From an uncultured Ellagibacter sp. (lineage in GTDB: Bacteria; Actinomycetota; Coriobacteriia; Coriobacteriales; Eggerthellaceae), in NCBI GenBank assembly GCA_934663775.1, contig CAKUKU010000004.1, positions 1 to 64,000 on the forward strand: a DNA stretch of 64,000 bases. The letters run 5' to 3'. Below the pieces are notes generated by a model. The model was not told where the DNA came from and made no database searches. It saw nothing but the letters and a program-made list of their open reading frames with translations. Of this stretch, positions 9,627 to 17,134 are shown one piece after another. A program made the translations under genes and the position numbers. Every line of letters starts with the position of its first letter. Positions within the stretch are counted from its first letter, which is position 1.

Positions 9627-10070
9627 ATGGCGTATAACTCGAAATCACCGTGGGTCATCCACTACGACGCCTCGAGCTGCAACGGCTGCGACATCGAGGT
9701 GCTCGCGGCGCTGTGCCCGGGGTTTGACGTGGAGCGTTTCGGCATCATCAACACCGGCAACCCCAAACACGCCGACATCTTCCTCGTCACGGGCAGCGTG
9801 AACGAGCAGAACATCGAGGTCGTGCAGGAAATTTACAACCAGATGATCGAGCCGAAGGTGGTCGTCGCATGCGGCATCTGCGCATGCTCGGGCGGCATCT
9901 TCCACGACTGCTACAACGTGATCGGCGGCATCGACAAGGCGATCCCCGTCGACGTCTACGCGCCGGGATGCGCGGTGCGCCCCGAGGCGATCATCGACGC
10001 CGTCGTGCAGGCAATCGGCATCCTCGACGAGAAGGCGAAGACAATGAAACAGCAGAAGAAGGGGGCGTAG
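9627..10070 (+). CDS. echC: Ech hydrogenase small subunit C (NuoB-like, [4Fe-4S])
   Basis: Electron-transfer small subunit next to the NiFe site. The 147-residue protein has the four expected proximal-cluster cysteines: two in SSCNGCDIE near the N-terminus, one in the region CGICACSGGIFHDC, and one in APGCAVRPEAI. The short length with no Tat signal is typical of group 4 (cytoplasm-facing) hydrogenases. The ribosome-binding site TAAGGAGG is ideal. It lies between NuoH-like and NuoC-like genes, as in echABCDEF. Confidence 0.94.
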   Translation: MAYNSKSPWVIHYDASSCNGCDIEVLAALCPGFDVERFGIINTGNPKHADIFLVTGSVNEQNIEVVQEIYNQMIEPKVVVACGICACSGGIFHDCYNVIGGIDKAIPVDVYAPGCAVRPEAIIDAVVQAIGILDEKAKTMKQQKKGA

Positions 10071-10076
10071 GGGCAT

Positions 10077-10961
10077 ATGGAGTTCTCTTCGAAGTTCGTT
10101 CCGCTGGAGTTGGCCGACGTGCCGGCGCTCTCCGACCGCATGAAAAGCGAGCATGCGCGCTTCGTGCAGATCCTCGCTGTCAACACCGATGCGGGAATCG
10201 ATTTGATCTACACGTTCATGATGCCCGATGGCGCGCTTACGAATTACAAGGTCTGCGGCGTGGGGAAAACAGACGTGGTGCCCTCCATCACCGACAACTT
10301 CCTTGCAGCATTCGTGTTCGAAAACGAAGTGCACGACCTGTTCGGCGTGAACGTCAAAGATATCGCCATCGACTTCGGCGGCAACTTCTACAAACTTGCC
10401 GCCTCTGAGCCGATGACGATTATCTCGCCTGCTCAGAAGGCCGCTCGCGAGAAAGCGGCGAAGGCCGCCGAGGCCAAGCGCGCCCGTGCTGCCCAGGTTG
10501 CCGAGGCCGCCTTCGCCGCAGAGCACCCCGAGGTCATCGAGAAGATGAAGCCGAAGACGTCAGGCATCGATCCCTCGCAGATGCCCGACTTTGAAGAGCG
10601 CTTCGCCGGCACCGACCCCGAGAAGCTTGCTCGCATCAAGGCGGCATTTGCGGCGAAGGCCGCCCGCGCAGCCGAGGAAGAGCGTGAGCGCTCGAACAAG
10701 CGCGAGATTCGCGCCGCGGAGCTCGAAGGGCTCGATCCGGAGAAGGCCGCCAAGGTACGCGCCGCCCTCGAGCGCAAGAAGAAGGCCACCGAGGCCAAGC
10801 GCGCCGTCGGCTCCACCAATGTCGAGCGCGACGCGGAAATCGAGGCCAAACTCGCCCAGCTCGATCCCGAGCGCGCCGCCAAGGTGCGTGCGGCGCTCGA
10901 CGCGCAGGCGCGTCGCCAAACCGCCGAGCGAGAAGCGCAGACCGGAAAGGACGGTGAATAG
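10077..10961 (+). CDS. echD: Ech hydrogenase subunit D (NuoC-like) with charged repeat tail
   Basis: Residues 1 to about 110 are a NuoC-like EchD domain ending in the typical segment FENEVHDLFGVNVKD and FGGNFYKLA. The usual EchD would end soon after. Here a further 180 residues, rich in Ala, Glu, Lys and Arg, follow. They contain three copies of a motif at residues 179-191, 219-231 and 262-274 (TDPEKLARIKAAF, LDPEKAAKVRAAL, LDPERAAKVRAAL), spaced about 40 residues apart and probably helical. The tail has no cysteines, no membrane segment and no recognised domain. Its codon use looks like the neighbours and the frame runs intact to echE, so I read it as genuine and not a frameshift product. 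Function of the tail is unknown. Confidence 0.88.
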   Translation: MEFSSKFVPLELADVPALSDRMKSEHARFVQILAVNTDAGIDLIYTFMMPDGALTNYKVCGVGKTDVVPSITDNFLAAFVFENEVHDLFGVNVKDIAIDFGGNFYKLAASEPMTIISPAQKAAREKAAKAAEAKRARAAQVAEAAFAAEHPEVIEKMKPKTSGIDPSQMPDFEERFAGTDPEKLARIKAAFAAKAARAAEEERERSNKREIRAAELEGLDPEKAAKVRAALERKKKATEAKRAVGSTNVERDAEIEAKLAQLDPERAAKVRAALDAQARRQTAEREAQTGKDGE

Positions 10962-10963
10962 CG

Positions 10964-12052
10964 ATGGGCAAGGCAACCGTCATTCCCTTCGGGCCTCAGC
11001 ACCCCGTGCTGCCCGAGCCGCTTCATCTCGACCTCGTCGTCGAGGATGAGAAGGTGCTCGAAGCGATTCCTCAGATCGGCTTCGTGCATCGCGGTCTTGA
11101 AAAGCTCGTTGAGACGCGCGACTACAACCAGTTCATCTTCGTCGCCGAGCGCATCTGCGGCATTTGCGCGTTCGGGCACTCCATGGGTTACGCCGAAACC
11201 ATCGAAAGCCTCATGGACGTCGAGATTCCGAAGCGCGCGCAATACCTCCGCGTTATTTGGCATGAGCTCTCGCGCGTGCACTCGCATATCCTGTGGCTGG
11301 GACTCGCCGCCGACGCGTTCGGCTTCGAGAGCCTGTTCATGCACTGCTGGCGTTTGCGCGAGCGCGTGCTCGACATCTTCGAGAAGACCACCGGTGGTCG
11401 CGTTATCTTCTCGGTCGTGAAGGTCGGCGGCGTGGTGCGCGACATCGATGCGGTTCAGTTCGCCGAGATCAAGCGCGTGCTCGAGGGCATCAAAGACGAC
11501 TATTGCCAGATCATAAACACCTTCTTGAGGGATTCCTCGGTCAAGAACCGCACTGTTGGCGTGGGGCACGTGAGCCACGAGGATGCCCTCGCGCTTTCCA
11601 TGGTGGGTCCCTTCGCCCGCGCCTCCAACGTGAACTACGACGTGCGCATGCTCGGCCGCGGCGGCTACGGCGCGCTTTCCGACTTCGCTCCCATTTTGGA
11701 TGACCAGGGCGATTGCTACGCGCGCTGCAAGGTGCGCGCGCTTGAGGTGTTCCAGTCGATCGACATCATCGAGGAGATGATCGACAAGATTCCCGACGGC
11801 GACATCGCCGTCCCCGTGAAGGGGTCCCCGAAAGCGGGCGCCGAGGCGTCGAACGTGCTAGAGCAGCCTCGCGGCGAGTGCTTCTACTACGCGCGCGGCA
11901 ATGGCACCAAGAACCTCGAGCGTATGCGCATGCGCACGCCGACCTCGCAAAATCTCGCAGGAATGACCGCGGCGCTCAAGGGCTGCGATCTGGCTGACGT
12001 GAACAACATCATCCTCACCATCGACCCTTGCATCAGCTGCACGGAAAGGTAG
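10964..12052 (+). CDS. echE: Ech hydrogenase large subunit E ([NiFe] catalytic)
   Basis: Catalytic subunit carrying the NiFe centre. The 362-residue protein has both CxxC metal ligand pairs: ERICGICAFGHS near residue 62 and DPCISCTER at the extreme C-terminus. Presence of all four cysteines argues for a real hydrogenase and against a NuoD-type quinone subunit. The protein stops three residues after the last cysteine, so there is no C-terminal peptide for a maturation protease to remove, as I recall for other Ech-type large subunits. It starts two bases after the echD stop. No hyp maturation genes are in the window. Confidence 0.95.
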   Translation: MGKATVIPFGPQHPVLPEPLHLDLVVEDEKVLEAIPQIGFVHRGLEKLVETRDYNQFIFVAERICGICAFGHSMGYAETIESLMDVEIPKRAQYLRVIWHELSRVHSHILWLGLAADAFGFESLFMHCWRLRERVLDIFEKTTGGRVIFSVVKVGGVVRDIDAVQFAEIKRVLEGIKDDYCQIINTFLRDSSVKNRTVGVGHVSHEDALALSMVGPFARASNVNYDVRMLGRGGYGALSDFAPILDDQGDCYARCKVRALEVFQSIDIIEEMIDKIPDGDIAVPVKGSPKAGAEASNVLEQPRGECFYYARGNGTKNLERMRMRTPTSQNLAGMTAALKGCDLADVNNIILTIDPCISCTER

Positions 12053-12058
12053 GAGAAC

Positions 12059-12433
12059 ATGGGCGGATTCAAACTGGGAAAGATGACGTTCGGGTCGCTG
12101 TTCAAAAAGCCCGAGACCGTGCGCTATCCCTTCGAGAAGAAAGAGACCCCCGCGGGGCTTAAAGGCCATATCGTGAACGATGTGGACGTCTGCATCCTGT
12201 GCGGCATTTGCCAGCGCCGCTGCCCATGCGCGGCCATCGTGGTGGAAAAGCCCAATCGCAAGTGGACAATTGACAAGTTCCGCTGCGTGCAGTGCGGCAC
12301 CTGCGTTCTCGAGTGCCCGAAGCACTGCCTGTCCATGAAACCGGGCTGGCCCGCGCCCTCGAAGGAGATGTTCATCGAGTCCTTCGACGTGCCCGAGCAC
12401 CCCAAGCCGGTAAAGAAGGGCGTCGACGAATAG
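12059..12433 (+). CDS. echF: Ech hydrogenase subunit F (2x[4Fe-4S] ferredoxin-like)
   Basis: Electron entry subunit related to NuoI, relaying electrons between soluble ferredoxin and EchC. The 124-residue protein carries two CxxCxxCxxxC cluster motifs, CILCGICQRRCPC and CVQCGTCVLECPK, in the middle. It is preceded by AGGAGA, starts six bases after echE and closes the operon; a strong terminator follows. The organisation and cluster count fit EchF rather than a free ferredoxin. Confidence 0.94.
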   Translation: MGGFKLGKMTFGSLFKKPETVRYPFEKKETPAGLKGHIVNDVDVCILCGICQRRCPCAAIVVEKPNRKWTIDKFRCVQCGTCVLECPKHCLSMKPGWPAPSKEMFIESFDVPEHPKPVKKGVDE

Positions 12434-12463
12434 CGCGCAACGTCGGCAAACGCGAATTCCCAC

Positions 12464-12490
12464 AAGGGCCCTTCGGGGCCCTTTCCTTTT
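12464..12490 (+). terminator. Terminator of the ech operon
   Basis: Perfect 8-bp stem AAGGGCCC (12464-12471) / GGGCCCTT (12476-12483) closed by a stable TTCG tetraloop and followed by TTCCTTTT. Located 30 bases past echF. Confidence 0.88.
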
Positions 12491-12564
12491 GGCGCGGGCG
12501 AGGTGTTTTACGGGCGCTCGCGTGGGGAATCGGCGGAAAACGGCGCGGGGGAGGGCCGTGACGC

Positions 12565-12570
12565 TATAAT
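12565..12570 (+). promoter_or_regulatory. Candidate -10 element upstream of the CDP-alcohol transferase gene
   Basis: A perfect TATAAT hexamer at 12565-12570 lies 62 bases before the start at 12633. No good -35 match is visible 16-18 bases upstream, so this is only a candidate. The rest of the 12491-12632 interval shows nothing I recognise. Confidence 0.4.
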
Positions 12571-12632
12571 GACAGCCTGCAAAAGCGCATAACCAACCCG
12601 TCGGGGGTTTCACACAGGGGAGCACAGCTTAC

Positions 12633-13298
12633 ATGGGAAAGATGACCGGCAAGGCCGACGAGGGCAAACTCGCAACCGAAGAGGAAGAGGTGCTCGACAC
12701 CATCTTCACCATCCCGAATCTCATTTCGGCGATTCGCCTGTGCATGGTTCCGTGCTTCATCGCCTTGCTTTTGACCGGCTACGACATCTTGGCGACCATC
12801 CTGTTCGCGGTGGCTGCCTCGACCGATTGGATCGACGGGCAGATTGCTCGCCGCACGCACACGGTCTCGAAGCTCGGCCAGCTGCTCGATCCCGCAGTTG
12901 ATAGGATCCTCATGATCTCGGGTGTGGTGTGCCTGCTTATCGTCGGACGCCTGCCCGCTTGGATCGTAATCCTCGTCCTTGGCCGTGACCTGCTGCTTCT
13001 CATCGGCGGGGCCTATCTTCTTAAGAAATGGCGCATCCGCTTGGCGGTGATCTATCCCGGTAAAGTGGCGACGACGTTTTTGTTCGTCGGCTTCGCGGCG
13101 CTGCTTCTCAATTGGCCCGTCCTCACAGGTTTAGGCGTCGTGCCCTTCGCGTGGCTTCCGGGCTTGTCTTCAGGCCCCTATTCCTGGGGCATCTGGTTTG
13201 TCTACGCGGGGCTCATCGTCGGGCTCTTTACGACGATCTACTATGTTGCCACGGGCGCCCGAAGGCTCGCCGCCGCCATGCGCGCGAGCACTGAATAG
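12633..13298 (+). CDS. CDP-alcohol phosphatidyltransferase family protein
   Basis: Integral membrane enzyme transferring a phosphatidyl group from CDP-diacylglycerol to an alcohol. The 221-residue protein has the family signature D-x2-DG-x2-AR-x8-G-x3-D-x3-D, seen as DWIDGQIARR and GQLLDPAVDR, followed by four or five hydrophobic helices. Acceptor specificity (glycerophosphate, phosphatidylglycerol or inositol phosphate) cannot be read from this. A second member of the family, fused to PncC, is at 37873-39024 and is the better PgsA candidate, so this copy may have a different acceptor. It stands alone between the ech operon and the aromatic-acid cluster. Confidence 0.85.
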   Translation: MGKMTGKADEGKLATEEEEVLDTIFTIPNLISAIRLCMVPCFIALLLTGYDILATILFAVAASTDWIDGQIARRTHTVSKLGQLLDPAVDRILMISGVVCLLIVGRLPAWIVILVLGRDLLLLIGGAYLLKKWRIRLAVIYPGKVATTFLFVGFAALLLNWPVLTGLGVVPFAWLPGLSSGPYSWGIWFVYAGLIVGLFTTIYYVATGARRLAAAMRASTE

Positions 13299-13473
13299 CA
13301 GCATCCTTACGGTTGAAATCGTGTTTTGGCGGGCTTGCTCTCTGCCGAGGTCCGCATAACCGCTAAACTGTTTTCTTGATTACCGAGCAATCGGGTCTGT
13401 TTTCAGCTCATCGGGCTTGGTGATTTCAGTTTCGGGGCGCGCGAGCGCCATGCAGCACAAGGAAGGACTCAAG

Positions 13474-14781
13474 GTGTATTTCCAAGAAGAAATCGAAACT
13501 ATGCCACGCGAGCAATTGCGCGAGCTTCAGTTCGAGCGAATGAAGAAGTCGATCCGCCACGCGTATGACAACGTCGACTTCTATAAGAAGTCCTTCGCCG
13601 AGGCGGGCGTCACACCCGACGACCTGACGTGCCTCGAAGACATCGAGAAATTCCCGTTCGTCGTCAAGCAGGACATGCGCGACGCGTACCCGTTCGGCCT
13701 GTTCGCCGTTCCGCAGAAGGACGTTGCGCGCGTCCACGCGTCCTCCGGTACCACCGGCCAGGCGACGGTTGTGGGCCATACGGCGAGCGACATCAAGAAC
13801 TGGGGCGAGTGCTTCGCTCGCGGCATCGGCATGGTGGGCGGCTCCGCTGAGTCCACCGTCCAGGTGTCCTACGGCTACGGTCTGTTCACCGGCGGCCTCG
13901 GCGCGCATTACGGCGCGGAGGCGGCGGGCTGCTCGGTCATCCCGACCTCTTCGGGCAACACGAAGCGTCAGATCCAGATGATGAAGGACCTCGGCACGGA
14001 CATCCTGTGCTGCACGCCGTCCTACGCGCTCTTCATCGCCGACACGGCTATCGAGATGGGGTACGACCCCGCGAAGGACTTCAAGCTCTCCGCCGGCATC
14101 TTCGGCGCCGAACCCGCTTCCGAGAACATGCGTCAGGAAATCCGCGAGAAGCTCGGCATCCAGTACTGCGACGTGTACGGACTCTCCGAGGTCATGGGCC
14201 CGGGCGTTGCCATGGAGTGCGCGGAATCCCACGGCCTGCATGTGGCGGAAGACCACTTCTTCGCCGAGATCATCGACCCCGAGACGCTCAAGCCGGTGCC
14301 CGACGGCACCTATGGCGAGCTCGTGTTCACTACGCTCACGCGCGAGTGCTGCCCGCTCGTGCGCTATCGTACGCGCGACGTCACGCGCATCATTTCCGAG
14401 GAATGCGCCTGCGGTCGCACGCATCGCAAGATCGATCGCATCATCGGCCGCACCGACGACATGATGATTATCCGCGGCGTGAACGTCTTCCCGTCGCAGA
14501 TCGAGCAGGTCATTACCGGCTTCGACGAGATCACCTCGCACTACCAGATCGTGCTCACCGACAACGGCCCGCTCGACAAGGTGACGCTCAACGTCGAGAC
14601 TGTCCCTGACTTCCCGATTGACGAGATCCGCAAGCTCGAGGACTTAAAGATGCGCCTCGGCACCGAGCTTAAGAGCAATCTGCAGGTCAAGGTCGACATC
14701 AAAATCGTCGAACCGAAGTCCATCGAGCGCAGCGAAGGCAAAGCCAAGCGCGTCATCGACCTGAGAGAAGGGAAGCACTAA
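13474..14781 (+). CDS. paaK: Phenylacetate-CoA ligase (AMP-forming), copy 1
   Basis: Adenylate-forming ligase interconverting arylacetates and arylacetyl-CoA. Motifs: the AMP/phosphate loop HASSGTTGQATVVG, YGLFTGGLGAHYG, DVYGLSEVMGPGVAMEC, YRTRDVTR and the C-terminal IRGVNVFPSQIE. GTG 13474 is favoured because AAGGAAGGA (13459-13467) is well spaced and the product then starts close to the family's usual beginning (YFQEEIETMPREQL); a TTG at 13417 and an ATG at 13450 are alternatives. It overlaps the following ACT gene by one base, indicating coupled translation. Together with iorAB downstream it suggests breakdown of aromatic amino acids. Exact acyl substrate not determined. Confidence 0.93.
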   Translation: MYFQEEIETMPREQLRELQFERMKKSIRHAYDNVDFYKKSFAEAGVTPDDLTCLEDIEKFPFVVKQDMRDAYPFGLFAVPQKDVARVHASSGTTGQATVVGHTASDIKNWGECFARGIGMVGGSAESTVQVSYGYGLFTGGLGAHYGAEAAGCSVIPTSSGNTKRQIQMMKDLGTDILCCTPSYALFIADTAIEMGYDPAKDFKLSAGIFGAEPASENMRQEIREKLGIQYCDVYGLSEVMGPGVAMECAESHGLHVAEDHFFAEIIDPETLKPVPDGTYGELVFTTLTRECCPLVRYRTRDVTRIISEECACGRTHRKIDRIIGRTDDMMIIRGVNVFPSQIEQVITGFDEITSHYQIVLTDNGPLDKVTLNVETVPDFPIDEIRKLEDLKMRLGTELKSNLQVKVDIKIVEPKSIERSEGKAKRVIDLREGKH

Positions 14782-15212
14782 TGATTTCGCAGCTGACTGT
14801 TTTCCTTGAGAACGACAAGGGCCGCCTTGCGGCCGCGTGCCGCGTGCTCAGCGAGGCGGGCGTGAACCTGCATGCCTTGAACCTCGCCGACACGGCTGAC
14901 TTCGGCGTCGCCCGCGTGCTCGCCGACACTCCCGAGGCCGCCGCGAGCGCGCTTCGCGAGGCCGGCTATCGCGCGACGGTCACCCCGGTGCTCGCCGTGC
15001 GCGTGCCCAACGTGAAAGGCGGGCTTGCAAAGCTGCTCGAGTTCCTCGACGAACAGGATGTCAACATCGAGTACGGCTACTGCTTCTCCGTGAACCCCAC
15101 GACGGCTGTCGACGTGCTGAAGATCGGCGAGGCCGAAGGTATCGAATCCAAGCTCGAGGCGGCGGGCTTCGCCACCGTCTCTCCGGAAGAGGTTTACCAG
15201 CTTGACTGCTAG
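14781..15212 (+). CDS. Tandem ACT-domain protein
   Basis: The 143-residue protein consists of two ACT-type ligand-binding units: residues 1-65 (SQLTVFLENDKGRLAAACRV, then EAGVNLHALNLAD) and 70-140 (VRVPNVKGGLAKLLEFLDEQ). ACT domains usually bind amino acids and control a partner enzyme or promoter; no enzymatic or DNA-binding domain is present here. The start codon overlaps the paaK stop (TAATG), and a very similar ACT gene lies between iorB and the second paaK, so a link to aromatic amino acid metabolism is a reasonable inference. The ligand is not known. Confidence 0.88.
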   Translation: MISQLTVFLENDKGRLAAACRVLSEAGVNLHALNLADTADFGVARVLADTPEAAASALREAGYRATVTPVLAVRVPNVKGGLAKLLEFLDEQDVNIEYGYCFSVNPTTAVDVLKIGEAEGIESKLEAAGFATVSPEEVYQLDC

Positions 15213-16608
15213 CTCGACCCATATTGAACGTCGCGCCTGCGTCCCGTATCGGACGTGGGCGCTTTCCGCGCTTTGCGCCGGTGCGCTTGCGGTCTCGCTC
15301 GCCTTCGCCCCTGGACTCGCTTTCGCGGGGGTCGCTAAGACCGACGTCATCGCGGGGGAGACTATGGAGTCGCGCGGGTTGGCCGTTTCGCAGTGCCCGA
15401 GCGTCGACGCAACCTACGTTTACGTGGTCGACGGCGACGGCACGGTGTACTTCGAGCGCGGCGCGGATACGCAAACCCACATCGCGTCGGTCACCAAGAT
15501 CATGACCGCCATCATCGCGCTCGAAAACTCCCAGCTCACCGATCAAGTTACCGTGAGCGCCGAGGCGGCATCGATCGGCGAGTCGTCCGCATCGCTTAAA
15601 GAAGGCGACATGCTTTCGATGGAAGACGCCATAAAGGCGCTTCTCACATCGTCGGGCAACGATGCGGCAATCGCCATCGCGGATACGGTGGGGGCGAAGC
15701 TTGGCGGTACGGGCGGCGCCCAGGCGGCGTTCGTCGCGGCGATGAATGCGAAGGCGGCAAGCCTCGGGTGCGTAAACACGCTGTTCGCGAACCCTCATGG
15801 GCTCGACTTCGATAAGTACGCAGGCGACATGCACAGCACGGCGCGCGACGTGGCCACGATGTCGGCATACGCGATGAAGAACCAGACGTTCCGCGACATC
15901 GTGTCGAAGGACAAAGCGACGATCTCGGTCACGCGCGCGGGAGTCCAAACCCCGCTCGAACTCGAGTCTACCGACGAGCTCATCGGCGTCTACGAGGGAG
16001 CATGCGGCATCAAAACCGGCTTCACCTCACTTGCGGGCGAGTGCTTCGCGGGCGCATGCAACCGCGACGGGCGCGATTTGTACGCGATTGTGCTCAACTC
16101 CTCGAGCGAGCAGCAGCGCTTCACGGACGCGAAGACGCTCTTCGACTGGGTGTATGCGAACAGCGTGAGCTATCCGTACGCTCATGTGGATGAGACCACG
16201 ACAATGACCTGGGCATCTTCGACCAAAGACGTTCCAGTCGTGGCCGAGGTCGCGCACACCGATTGGGTGGACAAGACCGTCAAGGCGACGTTTTCCGACC
16301 CTGACGGGGCGCTCGACGTGTTCGCCTTGAAGGGCAACGTGAGCTGCACGATGACGTTTGATAAGGTGAGCGGCAACGTGCGCGAGGGCGACAAGGTGGG
16401 GTCTGCGGTGTTCAAGCAGCACAACGAGACGCTCGCGACTGTCGATCTCATCGCGTGCGAAGACGTCGCGGCGCCGAATCCCCTCGAGGCTGTCGGCATC
16501 TGGGTGAGCCGTTTGATGTCGAATTTCACCGGGGGTGCGACCGTCGCCGCATCCGTTGACTTGAACGATACTCCGCTCATCAACGACAAAACGAAAGCCA
16601 CGTACTGA
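15202..16608 (+). CDS. dacA: D-alanyl-D-alanine carboxypeptidase (PBP5/DacA type)
   Basis: Penicillin-binding serine peptidase trimming the terminal D-Ala of peptidoglycan stem peptides outside the membrane. A signal peptide spans residues 1 to about 43 (basic start, then LSALCAGALAVSLAFA, cleavage near AFA-GV). Active-site motifs are in order: SVTK (Ser96-Lys99), SSGN (near residue 150) and KTG (in CGIKTGFTS). A C-terminal PBP5-like beta domain follows, with only a weak amphipathic end. The TTG start at 15202 overlaps the ACT gene by 11 bases; GAAGAGG is upstream. No functional reason is apparent for its position inside the aromatic-acid cluster. Confidence 0.92.
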   Translation: MTASSTHIERRACVPYRTWALSALCAGALAVSLAFAPGLAFAGVAKTDVIAGETMESRGLAVSQCPSVDATYVYVVDGDGTVYFERGADTQTHIASVTKIMTAIIALENSQLTDQVTVSAEAASIGESSASLKEGDMLSMEDAIKALLTSSGNDAAIAIADTVGAKLGGTGGAQAAFVAAMNAKAASLGCVNTLFANPHGLDFDKYAGDMHSTARDVATMSAYAMKNQTFRDIVSKDKATISVTRAGVQTPLELESTDELIGVYEGACGIKTGFTSLAGECFAGACNRDGRDLYAIVLNSSSEQQRFTDAKTLFDWVYANSVSYPYAHVDETTTMTWASSTKDVPVVAEVAHTDWVDKTVKATFSDPDGALDVFALKGNVSCTMTFDKVSGNVREGDKVGSAVFKQHNETLATVDLIACEDVAAPNPLEAVGIWVSRLMSNFTGGATVAASVDLNDTPLINDKTKATY

Positions 16609-16650
16609 TTCGCTACACTTGCACCGTAAGACGAAAGAAGGATGAGCATC

Positions 16651-17091
16651 ATGACCGATATCTGCCCCGTGTGCGCAGCTCCCCTAAGCTCGGGTGCCAC
16701 CGCTTGCCCGACCTGCGGATTCAAGCTGCTTGGAGCCACGCAGAGCTTCAAGCCGTTTCCACTTGACGGGGGCGAGGTTCCCGAAAACGAGCATTCGCAG
16801 CATCGGTTCGTGTTGCGCGTGGTCAAAGGCCCGCAGATCGGGATGGTGTTCAAGCTCGGCGACGCGCCGATGAGCATCGGGCGCAGCCCCCAGTGCGATA
16901 TCTTCCTAAACGACATGACGGTCTCGCGCAGCCATGCCGTGGTCGAACCTGTAGGCACGGGCTACACGATTTCCGACGACAGTTCGTTCAACGGGGTTTG
17001 GGTGAACAACGACAACGTGGAAGCTTGCGAGCTCCATGAGGGCGATGTCGTGCAGATCGGTGCATTTTGCCTGGTGTATCGCGAGGAATAG
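16651..17091 (+). CDS. Zinc-ribbon plus FHA-domain protein
   Basis: Small cytoplasmic signalling protein. Residues 1-30 form a zinc ribbon with two CxxC pairs (CPVCAAP, CPTCGFK). Residues about 55-145 are a forkhead-associated domain with the phosphothreonine-binding signature: GRSPQCDIFLND, then SRSHA and the N-G-V-W-V segment after SSFNG. FHA domains bind phosphothreonine peptides made by Ser/Thr kinases. ATG 16651 is preceded by AAGAAGG at good spacing; an in-frame ATG at 16642 would have its ribosome site too close. No kinase gene is in the window; possible targets include the PASTA protein at 52367-53914. Close upstream of iorA but separated by 43 bases. Confidence 0.88.
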   Translation: MTDICPVCAAPLSSGATACPTCGFKLLGATQSFKPFPLDGGEVPENEHSQHRFVLRVVKGPQIGMVFKLGDAPMSIGRSPQCDIFLNDMTVSRSHAVVEPVGTGYTISDDSSFNGVWVNNDNVEACELHEGDVVQIGAFCLVYREE

Positions 17092-17134
17092 CCGATTCGG
17101 CGCGCAGGACGAGAATGACGAGAGGGAAAAATCC

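Noticed and set aside
13321..13473. Possible promoter for paaK copy 1
   Set aside because: TTGCTC and TAAACT are present but 23 bases apart, outside the functional spacing.
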